From Pseudomonadota bacterium (GTDB lineage: Bacteria; Pseudomonadota; Gammaproteobacteria; Burkholderiales; Burkholderiaceae_D): DNA of 64,000 bases. The stretch is taken from assembly GCA_023449275.1 (NCBI GenBank), contig JAEXJM010000057.1, forward strand, positions 1 through 64,000, in the 5' to 3' direction. The position numbers and the translations under genes are program-made. The notes under the pieces are model-generated. The model saw only the letters and a list, made by a program, of their open reading frames with translations, searched no databases and had not been told where the DNA came from. Shown here piece by piece: positions 45,895 through 55,473 of this stretch (positions are counted from its first letter, which is position 1; every line of letters begins with the position of its first letter).

Positions 45895-46383
45895 CTACTC
45901 GACAGGAATATTCCTGATCGTTTCACTGACTGCCTTTGGCAAACGGATCGACAGGACGCCATTAACGTAAGTCGCCTGTGCCTTGTCGCTTTCGACGTTT
46001 TTCGGCAGTGTGATGGAGCGCTCAAACGAGCCATAGGCCCGCTCGACAACATAATAGGTGCTGCCCGGCGTTTCCCGTATCGACTGTTTTACGCCACGGA
46101 CAAACAGCGTGTTGCCGATCACCTGAATGGAACAGTTTTCTTTTTCCACGCCCGGCATTTCAACCCGTACGACAAGTTCAGTCGCTGTTTCTTCCACTTC
46201 CACAGCCATGAGTCCCCAGTGCGGAAAAGAGATTTCCTGATCGGGGTAGTCGTTCCGTTCATAATGGACAAGGGCATTGCTGCAACGGCTCAATAACTCC
46301 CGCCAGCCATCGGACAGGCTCTCCCAGGCACGATTCAATTCGCGGCCGATATTTTTTCCGGCCTGTTTTAAAGAATCCAGCAT
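45895..46383 (-). CDS. Small heat-shock protein, Hsp20/alpha-crystallin family (second copy)
   Basis: 162 residues with a longer N-terminal arm (about 55 residues, Trp/Leu/Glu-rich, amphipathic) before the alpha-crystallin domain (MAVEVEETATELVVRVEMPGV, then VERAYGSFERSITLPKNVES, YVNGVLSIRLPKA). The C-terminus ends IRNIPVE, where INIP resembles the IxI/V oligomerisation motif that the first Hsp20 lacks. GGAGG lies 6 bp before the ATG. With the Hsp20 at 42431 it brackets lon. The two Hsp20s differ strongly, so they are not recent duplicates. Confidence 0.9.
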   Translation of the reverse strand: MLDSLKQAGKNIGRELNRAWESLSDGWRELLSRCSNALVHYERNDYPDQEISFPHWGLMAVEVEETATELVVRVEMPGVEKENCSIQVIGNTLFVRGVKQSIRETPGSTYYVVERAYGSFERSITLPKNVESDKAQATYVNGVLSIRLPKAVSETIRNIPVE

Positions 46384-46467
46384 AAATCCCTCCTGTATCT
46401 GTTAGAAGAAAGACGTTTACTGCTGCGTTTTTATAATAACGTAAAATTCCCGAGATCCGGCAATTCT

Positions 46468-46740
46468 TTATTTTTTCTCCGGCACGTATCCTTCCGCCTG
46501 ATCAGCACCCCCACCGAAAAAGTGGTTTTCCATCTGTTCTTTCAAATACTCGCGTGCCTTGGAATCCGCCAGATTCAGGCGGTATTCATTGACCAGCATG
46601 GTCTGCAACCTGACCCATGCATCCCAGGCTTCTTTCGACACGTTTTCATAAATTCTCTTGCCGAGCTCTCCCGGATAAGGCGGGAAATCGAGCCCTTCGG
46701 CTTCCTTGTTCAGTTTGATGCATTGAACCATTCTTGCCAT
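46468..46740 (-). CDS. yggX: Probable Fe(2+)-trafficking / oxidative damage protection protein
   Basis: 90 residues, the YggX family length. The sequence EAEGLDFPPYPGELGKRIYE, the segment TMLVNEYRLNLAD and the end FFGGGADQAEGYVP are nearly invariant in the family. The conserved N-terminal Cys (MVQCIKL, Cys7) is present. YggX protects Fe-S proteins from oxidative damage and has been linked to iron handling. A GAGGAG site precedes the ATG. It follows argA on the same strand by 50 bp. Confidence 0.97.
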   Translation of the reverse strand: MARMVQCIKLNKEAEGLDFPPYPGELGKRIYENVSKEAWDAWVRLQTMLVNEYRLNLADSKAREYLKEQMENHFFGGGADQAEGYVPEKK

Positions 46741-46790
46741 GCTGTTCTCCTCGAATAGTGATCTGTCCTGTTTCAGGCAATGGACGTCCG

Positions 46791-48095
46791 TTAAAGTTTC
46801 TTCATCAATACCTGCGACTTGCGTTGCCAGTTATAAATCCTCTGTCGATCTTTCGGCAATTCATCCACACTGGCATATACGAAACCGCGCCGCAGGAACC
46901 AGTGCGCCGTTTGTGTCGTCAGGATGAAAAGCGTCTTGAATCCCTGGGCACGTGCACGGTTTTCCATATGATGAAGAATCCTTTCACCGTCCCCTTCATT
47001 CTGGACATCCGGATCGACGATCAGGCATGCCATTTCTGCCATCCTTTCAGCCGGAAAAGGATAAAGTGCCGCACACCCGAAAATGACGCCATCATGTTCG
47101 ATAACCGAGAAATTCTCGATCTCGCGTTCCAGCAACTCACGCCCGCGTTTGACGAGCGTGCCGTTTGCCTCATAGGGTTCGATCAATTTTAAAATGGAGC
47201 CCACGTCCTTGATGGTCGCTTCGCGCAAACTTTCGACATTCTCATACGTGACCATCGTACCAATGCCATCGTGTGTAAACAGTTCCTGCAAAACGGCTCC
47301 GTTCATCGAATAAGGAACTATATGGGCACGTGGCGTCCCGCCGATACATGCCTTGGCCGAGTAACGCAGATAATCCGAGGCCTCAGGCGAAAGATGATTC
47401 GTTTTCAGTATCTCTTCCACCTGATGGGACGTCACTTCACGCACCTCATTGCCTTCAACATCTTTTATGATCGGTGTTTCCGTCATGAATATCAGTTTGT
47501 GGGCATGGAGGGCCAATGCGGCCGATACGGCAACATCTTCCATGCGTACATTGAACGCTTCTCCTGTCGGTGAATAGCCCAAGGGCGACAGCAGAATCAA
47601 ATCGCCCTGAGCCAGAATCGGATGAATGCTGTCATAAGCGATCTTGCGTACTTTTCCTGTCCATTGGAGATCGATACCGTCCAGTATGCCCAGGGGGGTC
47701 GCTGTAACGAAATTGCCCGAAACGATCCGGATTTCCGCGTGGGCCATCGGTGTATTGGGCAAACCCTGACTGAAGGCTGCCTCAATGTCCAGTCTCAATT
47801 CACCGGCGGCTTCCTTGGCACATTCCAGCGCCTCGGGATCCGTGATACGGCTCCCTTTATAGTAATGGCTCTTCACATGCCGGAGTTCCAGCTGCTCCTC
47901 AACCTGTGGACGCGACCCGTGAACCAGGACGACCTTGATCCCCAACGCATGAAGAAGGGAAAGATCATGTGCCAGAACAGGCAGAGATCCAGCCTTGACC
48001 AGTTCGCCCGGAAAGGCGACGACAAACGTCTGGCCCCGAAAAGCATGGATGTAAGGCGCGACAGAACGCAGCCATTCTACGAATTGTTCTTCCAT
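46791..48095 (-). CDS. argA: N-acetylglutamate synthase (amino-acid acetyltransferase)
   Basis: First step of arginine synthesis: acetyl-CoA plus L-glutamate to N-acetylglutamate. 434 residues in the classic ArgA layout: an N-terminal amino-acid-kinase-like domain that binds arginine (FVVAFPGELVKAGSLPVLAHDLSLL, VLVHGSRPQVEEQL) and a C-terminal GNAT domain (FSVIEHDGVIFGCAALYPF, VDPDVQNEGDGERILHHMENRARAQG, LTTQTAHWFLRRGFV). It is divergent from hrpA with 115 bp between the start codons, and yggX lies downstream. Confidence 0.95.
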   Translation of the reverse strand: MEEQFVEWLRSVAPYIHAFRGQTFVVAFPGELVKAGSLPVLAHDLSLLHALGIKVVLVHGSRPQVEEQLELRHVKSHYYKGSRITDPEALECAKEAAGELRLDIEAAFSQGLPNTPMAHAEIRIVSGNFVTATPLGILDGIDLQWTGKVRKIAYDSIHPILAQGDLILLSPLGYSPTGEAFNVRMEDVAVSAALALHAHKLIFMTETPIIKDVEGNEVREVTSHQVEEILKTNHLSPEASDYLRYSAKACIGGTPRAHIVPYSMNGAVLQELFTHDGIGTMVTYENVESLREATIKDVGSILKLIEPYEANGTLVKRGRELLEREIENFSVIEHDGVIFGCAALYPFPAERMAEMACLIVDPDVQNEGDGERILHHMENRARAQGFKTLFILTTQTAHWFLRRGFVYASVDELPKDRQRIYNWQRKSQVLMKKL

Positions 48096-48170
48096 ATCGG
48101 AATCACCCAGAAATTATTGAATATCCCGCGAACAACGCTGACGGACGGTTTTCGTTACAACAGCCAATAT

Positions 48171-48200
48171 GAGACATTAAAACATCTTTACGATTATAAT
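48171..48200 (+). promoter_or_regulatory. Promoter candidate for hrpA with perfect -10
   Basis: Perfect TATAAT at 48195-48200 with a -35-like GAGACA at 48171-48176 (18-bp spacing). Transcription would begin near 48207, only about 4 nt before the hrpA ATG at 48211, implying a leaderless or nearly leaderless message. Confidence 0.55.
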
Positions 48201-48210
48201 GCGCAGCGAC

Positions 48211-51200
48211 ATGAGTGCTTCTGAATCTTTATCCAAAAAACCACGTTTGACCGCGCAACCGCAACCGAAAAAGGCGGAAAAATTCCGCAATCCACTTCCT
48301 CCGGTCACTTATCCCGAAGAACTGCCCGTTTCTTCCAAACGTGACGAAATCGCCGAAGCGATAAAAAACCATCAGGTCATCGTTGTCTGTGGCGAAACCG
48401 GTTCCGGCAAAACGACACAGCTTCCCAAAATTTGCCTGGAACTGGGGCGTGGACAAACCGGACTGATCGGCCATACCCAGCCCCGCCGGATTGCGGCCAG
48501 TTCAACGGCAAACCGGATCGCACGAGAACTGAATTCTCCAATGGGCGAGATCGTCGGTTACAAGATCCGCTTTACGGACAAATTGCAGGCAGGCGCGTCC
48601 GTCAAACTGATGACGGATGGCATCCTTCTCGCTGAAACGCAAAACGACCGTCTGCTCAAACAGTATGATACGATCATTATCGACGAAGCCCATGAACGCA
48701 GCCTGAATATCGATTTCCTGCTCGGTTACCTGAAACAGCTTCTGCCAAAAAGGCCAGACCTGAAAATCATCATCACCTCCGCCACGATCGATGCGGAACG
48801 TTTCGCGAAACATTTTTCGAACGGAGGAAAAACCGTTCCCGTCATCGAAGTATCCGGGCGACTTTATCCTGTCGAGATCCGCTATCGTCCCGTCATCGAC
48901 GATGGCCCTGCGGAAATACCTGAAAAAAACCGAAACGATCCCCGCCAGAACCGTGACCTGATGGATGCGATTGTCGATGCCATCGACGAACTTTTCAGAA
49001 CAGGATCGGGAGACACGCTCGTTTTCCTGCCGGGTGAACGGGAAATCCGCGATGCGGCGGAAACCCTGCGAAAGCAGCATCCACCTCATGTGCAAATCCT
49101 GCCTTTATACGCCCGCCTGTCCGCACAGGAACAGGAACGGATTTTCAAACCGGGTAACGACCGACGGATCATTCTGGCGACGAATGTGGCGGAAACATCC
49201 CTGACAGTTCCGGGTATCCGCTTCGTCATCGATACCGGACTTGCACGCGTCAAGCGATACAGTTACCGTAACAAGGTCGAACAACTGCATATCGAGCCCA
49301 TTTCACAGGCAGCCGCCAACCAGCGTGCAGGCCGTTGCGGTCGTGTAGCGTCCGGCATTTGCATCCGGCTTTACGATGAGCAGGATTTTTTGCAGAGGCA
49401 GCCTTATACCACGCCTGAAATCCTGCGCTCCTCGCTCGCTTCCGTCATCCTCCGGATGAAATCGCTTCGGCTGGGTGATATCGAAACTTTTCCTTTTCTG
49501 GAACCCCCGTTAAAACGGGCGATTGCGGATGGATACCAGCTCTTGCAGGAACTGGGCGCACTGGACGAAATGAACCGGATGACACCGGTCGGACGCGAGC
49601 TGGCCCAATTGCCGCTTGACCCCCGTATCGGCAGAATGATTCTGGCAGCGCGTGACCATCAATGCCTGAAAGAAACGCTCATCATTTCCGCTGCCCTGTC
49701 CATTCAGGACCCGCGGGACAGACCGATCGAGGCGCAGGAAGCTGCCGACAACGCCCACAGGAAATTCAATGACAACCGTTCCGAGTTCCTGAGCTATCTC
49801 AGAATCTGGAAATGGTTTGAGGATGCCGTCGAAAACAAGAAATCGAACCGTCTGTTAAACGAGAACTGCCGCGCCAACTTCCTGTCCCATTTGCGTTTGC
49901 GGGAGTGGAGGGACATTCATTCACAGCTTTCGACTATCGTTCGTGAACGCGGCTGGCGACTGAATGAAGCGGATGCTACTTATGAACAGCTGCATCTGGC
50001 CCTGTTGACCGGTCTTCTGGGCAATATCGGCTGCAAATCCGAAGATCCATCCATATTCCTTGGCGCACGAGGCATCCGCTTCCAGATCTGGCCCGGTTCA
50101 ACGCTGGCCCGCAAAAATGGCCGATGGATCATGGCAGCAGAACTGGTCGATACCAGCCGCCTGTATGCCCGCTGTATTGCCCTGATCCAGCCTGAATGGC
50201 TTGAAAAAGTCGGCGCTCATTTGCTGAAAAAATCCTGGGGTGACCCACACTGGGAAAAGAAACCGGCACAGGTCACAGCCTTTGAAAGGGCAACCCTGTA
50301 CGGACTCGTCGTCTACAGCCATCGCCGCATTCATTATGGACATATCCATCCGAAAGAGGCACGCGAGATTTTCATCAGGGATGCACTGGTCAACGGTGAT
50401 TTTGAGAGCAAGGCGCCTTTCTTCCTGCATAACCAGAAACTGATACGTGAAATCGAAAATCTTGAACACAAGTCCAGAAGAACGGATGTACTGGTCGATG
50501 AGAGCCTGATTGCCGCTTTTTACGACAAGCATATTCCGGAAACGGTTTTCAACGGTTTTTCGTTCGACAAATGGTACAGGGATGCCTCCCGGGACAATCC
50601 GAAACTGCTGTTTCTCGACCGTGACGACCTGATGCGCCATGAAGCTGCCGGGATCACGACTGAACTGTTTCCGAAAACGCTTAGTCATTCGGGTATCGAC
50701 ATGTCCCTGACTTATCATTTCGAGCCCGGCAGTGTACGTGATGGCGTCACGCTGACCAGTCCTATCTACGTGCTGAACCAGCTGGACCCGGAACGTTGTG
50801 AATGGCTGGTATTGGGCATGCTGAAGGAAAAAACGCATTTGCTGATCAAGTCACTTCCGCAACGGATTCGCAGAAACTGTGTTCCATTGCCGGATTATGC
50901 CGCAGGGTTCGTCGATCGTATTGGCAGGAACAAAGCTTTCGGTGCCGGCTCACTGATTGACGCGATCATCACGGATATCCGTTCTGAAACGAACGCGGTC
51001 GCCAAAACGGATGATTTCAGGCTGGAAACATTGCCAGCCCATCTCTTCATGAATTTCAGGGTAGTTGACGAACATGGAAGAATGCTCGACATGTCCCGTA
51101 ACCTGTCAGCCCTTCAGGCGGAATTCAGCCATGAAGCGCGTTCATCCTTCCAGCAACTGGCAGAAAAACAGGTACACAGGATTTCCGAAAAGGATTCTTC

Positions 51201-52110
51201 CGGCAAGCCTTCTCCGGCTACATCCTCCCGTCCGGAAAAAGCAGCCGGACTGCCGGAGAAGATCACGACATGGGATTTCGAACCCTTGCCCGAACTGCTT
51301 GAAATCAGCCGGGGTAAACAAACGCTCTTCGGCTACCCTGCTCTGGTCGATAAGGTCACCCATTGTGAAATCGAGGTTTTCGATGAACCTGCCCTGGCAA
51401 AACAGATGCACCATACGGGACTACGCCGACTGTTCGCCCTGCAACTGAAAGAACAGCTCAAGTTCCTGTCCAAAAACATCAGCGGGCTGACACAGATGGG
51501 CATGCAATTCATCAAGCTGGGTTCTCAGGAAGAATTGAGAGACCAGCTTCTTCAGGCTGCCATCGACGCGACATTCATGACGTCTCCCCTGCCGGACAAG
51601 GAAGCCGAATTCGAAAAACGGAAAAATGAAGGCAAGGCCCGTCTTGGACTGATTGCCAATGAAATCGCGAGACTGGCCGCCCAGATTCTGTCCGAATACC
51701 AGAATCTCCAGAAAAAACTGCCGACGATCAAGGCACATGAGAAAGCGCTGGAAGATATCAACCAGCAGGTCAGCCAGCTGGTCACCAAACGTTTTATCGT
51801 TGAAAACGATCTGGAAAGGCTGAAACACTTCCCACGTTATCTCAAAGCATGCAGTACCCGTATCGACAAGTGCAGAAACGATCCGCAAAAAGACAGGGCT
51901 CTGATGGAGAACTGGCAACAGGTTGCCATGCCGTACATCCGTGCGATCAGGGATTCCAGACAGGCCAAAATCCGGCCTGACCCGAAAATGATGGAATACC
52001 GCTGGCTTCTGGAAGAGCTGAGAGTATCCCTCTTCGCGCAGGAATTGCGCACGCCATTCCCTGTTTCGGTCAAGCGCTTGCAAAAAGTCTGGGACACCCT
52101 TCAACGATAG
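48211..52110 (+). CDS. hrpA: ATP-dependent RNA helicase HrpA (DEAH box)
   Basis: Large DEAH-box RNA helicase of about 1300 residues, the HrpA family size. Motif I is GETGSGKTTQLP, motif Ia TQPRRIAA, motif II DEAHER, motif III TSATID, with later LPGEREIRD, TNVAETSLTVPGI and QRAGRCGR. Helicase-associated (HA2), OB-fold and the long HrpA-specific C-terminal region follow. In E. coli HrpA helps rescue stalled ribosomes and process fimbrial mRNA. I chose Met 48211 over Met 48199 because a TATAAT box ends at 48200 and would exclude the upstream codon from the transcript. No ribosome site is seen. It is convergent with cysB, 9 bp between stops. Confidence 0.95.
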   Translation: MSASESLSKKPRLTAQPQPKKAEKFRNPLPPVTYPEELPVSSKRDEIAEAIKNHQVIVVCGETGSGKTTQLPKICLELGRGQTGLIGHTQPRRIAASSTANRIARELNSPMGEIVGYKIRFTDKLQAGASVKLMTDGILLAETQNDRLLKQYDTIIIDEAHERSLNIDFLLGYLKQLLPKRPDLKIIITSATIDAERFAKHFSNGGKTVPVIEVSGRLYPVEIRYRPVIDDGPAEIPEKNRNDPRQNRDLMDAIVDAIDELFRTGSGDTLVFLPGEREIRDAAETLRKQHPPHVQILPLYARLSAQEQERIFKPGNDRRIILATNVAETSLTVPGIRFVIDTGLARVKRYSYRNKVEQLHIEPISQAAANQRAGRCGRVASGICIRLYDEQDFLQRQPYTTPEILRSSLASVILRMKSLRLGDIETFPFLEPPLKRAIADGYQLLQELGALDEMNRMTPVGRELAQLPLDPRIGRMILAARDHQCLKETLIISAALSIQDPRDRPIEAQEAADNAHRKFNDNRSEFLSYLRIWKWFEDAVENKKSNRLLNENCRANFLSHLRLREWRDIHSQLSTIVRERGWRLNEADATYEQLHLALLTGLLGNIGCKSEDPSIFLGARGIRFQIWPGSTLARKNGRWIMAAELVDTSRLYARCIALIQPEWLEKVGAHLLKKSWGDPHWEKKPAQVTAFERATLYGLVVYSHRRIHYGHIHPKEAREIFIRDALVNGDFESKAPFFLHNQKLIREIENLEHKSRRTDVLVDESLIAAFYDKHIPETVFNGFSFDKWYRDASRDNPKLLFLDRDDLMRHEAAGITTELFPKTLSHSGIDMSLTYHFEPGSVRDGVTLTSPIYVLNQLDPERCEWLVLGMLKEKTHLLIKSLPQRIRRNCVPLPDYAAGFVDRIGRNKAFGAGSLIDAIITDIRSETNAVAKTDDFRLETLPAHLFMNFRVVDEHGRMLDMSRNLSALQAEFSHEARSSFQQLAEKQVHRISEKDSSGKPSPATSSRPEKAAGLPEKITTWDFEPLPELLEISRGKQTLFGYPALVDKVTHCEIEVFDEPALAKQMHHTGLRRLFALQLKEQLKFLSKNISGLTQMGMQFIKLGSQEELRDQLLQAAIDATFMTSPLPDKEAEFEKRKNEGKARLGLIANEIARLAAQILSEYQNLQKKLPTIKAHEKALEDINQQVSQLVTKRFIVENDLERLKHFPRYLKACSTRIDKCRNDPQKDRALMENWQQVAMPYIRAIRDSRQAKIRPDPKMMEYRWLLEELRVSLFAQELRTPFPVSVKRLQKVWDTLQR

Positions 52111-52119
52111 AAGAACGGC

Positions 52120-53061
52120 TTACAGCTCGTAATCCGAACCTTCACCCGCCAGCGCCTTTTCTACCAGTTTGCGGTTCAGACTGGGGGAAATCATTTCGAT
52201 GAAAGCGTAGATATAACTGCGCAGGTAGGCGTTTTTCCGGATCAGGATGCTGGAACGCCCGGTACCGAATAAATGGCCTACCGGTATCGATCGCAGATTT
52301 TTGTCACGCTCGGCATCAAATGCTGTTCCGACAATAATACCGACACCGAGACCGAGTTCGACATACGTCTTGATAACGTCGGCATCGATCACTTCGAGCA
52401 GAATGTCTGCCTTGACGTTCCGCTGTTCGAAAACGCTTTCAATCCGGTCCCTGCCATGAAAAACCTTGTCATACGTAATAAGTGGATACTTGGCGATTTC
52501 ATCCAGAGTCAGCATCTTGGAATCATTCAATGGATGATCCGGCTTGACTACGAGATGATATTCCCATTGATGGCATGGCAAAGTCACCAGTCCCTCGATT
52601 TCAGGAACATTGGCCGTCACGACAGCGAGATTCGCCTGATCCAGCAAGACCATCTCGGCGATGTCTTCCACTTTCCGTTGCAAAAGCGACAGGCGGACCT
52701 TGGGATATTTCTGCATAAACGCCGGAATGATCTTGGGCAGGAAATAACGCGCTTGCGTATGGGAAGCAGCAATAGTCAGACTGCCGGCATCCTGTGCTGC
52801 ATATTCTTTGCCGATCCGTTTCAGATCGTCGATTTCCTGCATGATCAGTTCGATCGAATTCAGGATCATTCTGCCGGGTTCGGTCAAACCGCGAATTCGT
52901 TTTCCATGACGACGAAAAATATCCACACCCAGTTCGTCCTCAAGTTCGATAATGGCCTTGGAGACACCGGGTTGCGAAGTAAACAGTGCTTTTGCGGCAT
53001 CAGTCAGATTGAAATTCTGCCTGACCGCCTCCCGCACAAAACGTAATTGGTGCAAATTCAT
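52120..53061 (-). CDS. cysB: LysR-type regulator CysB
   Basis: Transcriptional activator of sulfate uptake and cysteine synthesis, 313 residues. The N-terminal winged helix-turn-helix reads MNLHQLRFVREAVRQNFNLT (start only) with SQPGVSKAIIELEDELGVDIF as recognition region. The effector domain carries TIAASHTQARYFLPKII and GLGVGIIVGTAFDAERD, typical of CysB/Cbl, whose inducer is N-acetyl- or O-acetylserine and which links to the cysE gene in the same window. Cbl is a close paralogue and cannot be ruled out, but the single copy beside hrpA/argA in related genomes is normally called cysB. Confidence 0.92.
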   Translation of the reverse strand: MNLHQLRFVREAVRQNFNLTDAAKALFTSQPGVSKAIIELEDELGVDIFRRHGKRIRGLTEPGRMILNSIELIMQEIDDLKRIGKEYAAQDAGSLTIAASHTQARYFLPKIIPAFMQKYPKVRLSLLQRKVEDIAEMVLLDQANLAVVTANVPEIEGLVTLPCHQWEYHLVVKPDHPLNDSKMLTLDEIAKYPLITYDKVFHGRDRIESVFEQRNVKADILLEVIDADVIKTYVELGLGVGIIVGTAFDAERDKNLRSIPVGHLFGTGRSSILIRKNAYLRSYIYAFIEMISPSLNRKLVEKALAGEGSDYEL

Positions 53062-53162
53062 TCTATTTCTCGTTATATATCAGTCGCGTCTGGGATCGCG
53101 TCAATTTTTACCATCGGTGAATTTTAAATCATTCCCGTAAACTTAGTGTTTCACCGGAAAAA

Positions 53163-54311
53163 CTAATGCCTTTCAACCCACCAGAGTGCGATAACGGCCG
53201 ATAACAGGAATAATGCGCTGGGAATAATAGCCGTCAGAAATGCCGGCCATGTATTCAGTAAGCCGACGTGGGAAAACAAATTGTTGATCAGGATAAAAGC
53301 CACGCCGATCATGATACCTGAAAAAATCTTCAGGCTGACACCACCCGACCGGAAATGCAAATAGGCAAAAGGTAACGCCAATGCCATCATAACAAACACG
53401 GAAAACGGATAGATGATTTTTTTCCAGAATGCCATCTGATAGCTGGTTGCATCCTGCTTGTTCTCGACAAGATGCTGATTGTAAACAGCCAGCTCGTATG
53501 CGGACATCTTGTTGGCATCGACAGAAATAACCGACAGAATATCCGGTGTGATATCCGACGTCATCGTGACCGAATCGAATTTTTTGGTTTTCAGGCTCGG
53601 CGCGGAATCCGGAAACCTTTTGCCCTTTTCTCTTTCTGGCGTTTCAAGATGGGACTCGACAACCCGATTCAGTTGCCACTGATGATTGCCAAGGTAGGAA
53701 GCGTTCTCTGCCGAAACAGTTTTTACCAGTTCAAGACGGTCATTGAATTCATACAAACGAATATTCTCAAGCGTTCCATCCGGTCGCATTGTCTTCACGT
53801 TCATGAAACGTGAACCGATAACCTGCCCGTCAAGCCCGTTTTTCCGGATCGTGTCCTTGCTCCACATCCCTGTCTTGAACACGTCTGAAGCAGTTCTGCC
53901 AAGCATGGCATTTCTGAAATCGTTTGCCACTCTGGCCGTAATCGGCGTGATCACTTCGCCGACGACAAACGTGAAAACCAGAAAAATCAACCCTATCTTC
54001 GCCAGTATGCCGCACGCATCACGCGTGGACAGCGAAGATACCCGCATAATGGTGAATTCTGAATTGGATGCGAACATCGCCATCGCGTAAATCGTTCCGA
54101 TCAATACGGCAAAAGGCATCAGCTCATATATATAGCCCGGAAAACCAAGAAGAATATAAATGAAAACATGCTGAAGCTGATAGCCTCCCCTGCCGACAGA
54201 GGACAATTCACTGATCAGGTCAAAAAAAGCAAACAGTCCCAGAAACGCAACCAGAACGAATACAACCGATTTCAGGATTTGTGAAAAGAAATAGCGCTGC
54301 AGGATTTTCAT
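53163..54311 (-). CDS. lptG: LPS export ABC transporter permease LptG
   Basis: Inner-membrane permease of the LptB2FGC lipopolysaccharide exporter. 382 residues from Met 54311: three transmembrane helices, a large periplasmic beta-jellyroll-like domain (about residues 125-265) and three more helices. Family markers are ILQRYFFSQILKSVVFVLVA at the start (transcribed partially here) and FPFSVFVMMALALPFAYLHFR with RSGGVSLKIFSGI near the end. The ATG overlaps the lptF stop codon (ATGA), and AGGA lies 7 bp upstream, so translation is coupled. No lptC, lptA or lptB gene is in the window. Confidence 0.94.
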   Translation of the reverse strand: MKILQRYFFSQILKSVVFVLVAFLGLFAFFDLISELSSVGRGGYQLQHVFIYILLGFPGYIYELMPFAVLIGTIYAMAMFASNSEFTIMRVSSLSTRDACGILAKIGLIFLVFTFVVGEVITPITARVANDFRNAMLGRTASDVFKTGMWSKDTIRKNGLDGQVIGSRFMNVKTMRPDGTLENIRLYEFNDRLELVKTVSAENASYLGNHQWQLNRVVESHLETPEREKGKRFPDSAPSLKTKKFDSVTMTSDITPDILSVISVDANKMSAYELAVYNQHLVENKQDATSYQMAFWKKIIYPFSVFVMMALALPFAYLHFRSGGVSLKIFSGIMIGVAFILINNLFSHVGLLNTWPAFLTAIIPSALFLLSAVIALWWVERH

Positions 54312-55441
54312 TTTTCGTTTCCTTTTTCCTGCCAACGTTTACGCTTGATTGCCGACCAGAGCATATAGGGATGATATCTGCTGTTGACCCCGAGACGCCA
54401 GGTGAACAGAAAAACGATAACAAGTGCCACCATCAGATGCAAAGGCCACCACGCCAATCCGAAGGATAATTTTTTCTGGGCGACATAAGCCTGCATGAAA
54501 CTCGAGAAATTGCTGTAAGTCATGTAAAGCAGAACGGCGATGATCAGATTGAAAGACCGTCCGGCACGTGGATTGACGAATCCAAGCGGAATAGCCAGAA
54601 GCATCAGCAAAGTCGCCATAATCGGCAAACCGATCCGCCACAGAAGCTCCCCCAGGTTCTGGCTTGTGGGCGCCTGCAATAATTCCATCGTCGTCATTGA
54701 TCTTGACGACACCCTCGTGGAAGTAAAGTCACTCCTGGCTGCGATGTACGCCGTATATTTGTCGAAATCCATTATCCTGAAGCCCGACTGGTCCGGCGTT
54801 TCCTCATATCTGACGCCTTCGTCGAGCACGATGAATTTCTCGCCTTTTTCATTCGTTTCAACGGTACCTTCTTTTGATACGACTGTCGTGATATTGCCGT
54901 TTCTGGTCGAGTTGATGAATACGTTTTTGACCTTGTTCAGGTCATCCGACATTTTCTCTACAAAAAACACGCGCTGGGCAGCAGCGGATTCCTGGAATTT
55001 GCCCGGAGAAATACGGGCGATGTCTTCCCGTTTTTCAAAACGCTCACGAAATTCAGCACTCTGGCGATAAGCCCAGGGAGTGGCAAAAAAACCCAGAAGC
55101 GTCACCAATACAACGATAGGTATGGCAAACTCAATGACCGGACGCAACCATCTTGTCAGACTCAGTCCGGATGCGAACCACACGACCATTTCCGAATCCT
55201 GATAACTCCGGGTCACAACCAGCAAAACCGAGACAAAACCGGTCAATATGAGTATGATCGGCATGTAATTCAACGATGTGAAACCCAACAGCGCAAGGAC
55301 GTCGTCCGATGCAACTCTTCCCTTGGCTGCCTGTCCCAGTATACGAATCAGCATCATCGTAATGGTAATCGTGAACAAGGTCATAAATACGCCGGCGGCT
55401 GTACTGAACAGTTCACGTTTTAGCGCTCGTTGAAAGATCAT
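54308..55441 (-). CDS. lptF: LPS export ABC transporter permease LptF
   Basis: Partner permease of LptG in the lipopolysaccharide export machine. 377 residues: three N-terminal helices, a periplasmic domain (about 110-260) and three C-terminal helices, including LGELLWRIGLPIMATLLMLLAIPLGFVNPRAGRS (family hallmark, abbreviated). The start IFQRALKRELFSTAAGVF is typical. It is divergent from pepA with only 32 bp between the two start codons, so promoters must overlap the coding ends. lptF-lptG with divergent pepA is a conserved arrangement in proteobacteria. Confidence 0.95.
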   Translation of the reverse strand: MIFQRALKRELFSTAAGVFMTLFTITITMMLIRILGQAAKGRVASDDVLALLGFTSLNYMPIILILTGFVSVLLVVTRSYQDSEMVVWFASGLSLTRWLRPVIEFAIPIVVLVTLLGFFATPWAYRQSAEFRERFEKREDIARISPGKFQESAAAQRVFFVEKMSDDLNKVKNVFINSTRNGNITTVVSKEGTVETNEKGEKFIVLDEGVRYEETPDQSGFRIMDFDKYTAYIAARSDFTSTRVSSRSMTTMELLQAPTSQNLGELLWRIGLPIMATLLMLLAIPLGFVNPRAGRSFNLIIAVLLYMTYSNFSSFMQAYVAQKKLSFGLAWWPLHLMVALVIVFLFTWRLGVNSRYHPYMLWSAIKRKRWQEKGNEK

Positions 55442-55473
55442 GAGAAGTTAAATGATACGTGGAGGATCAAACA

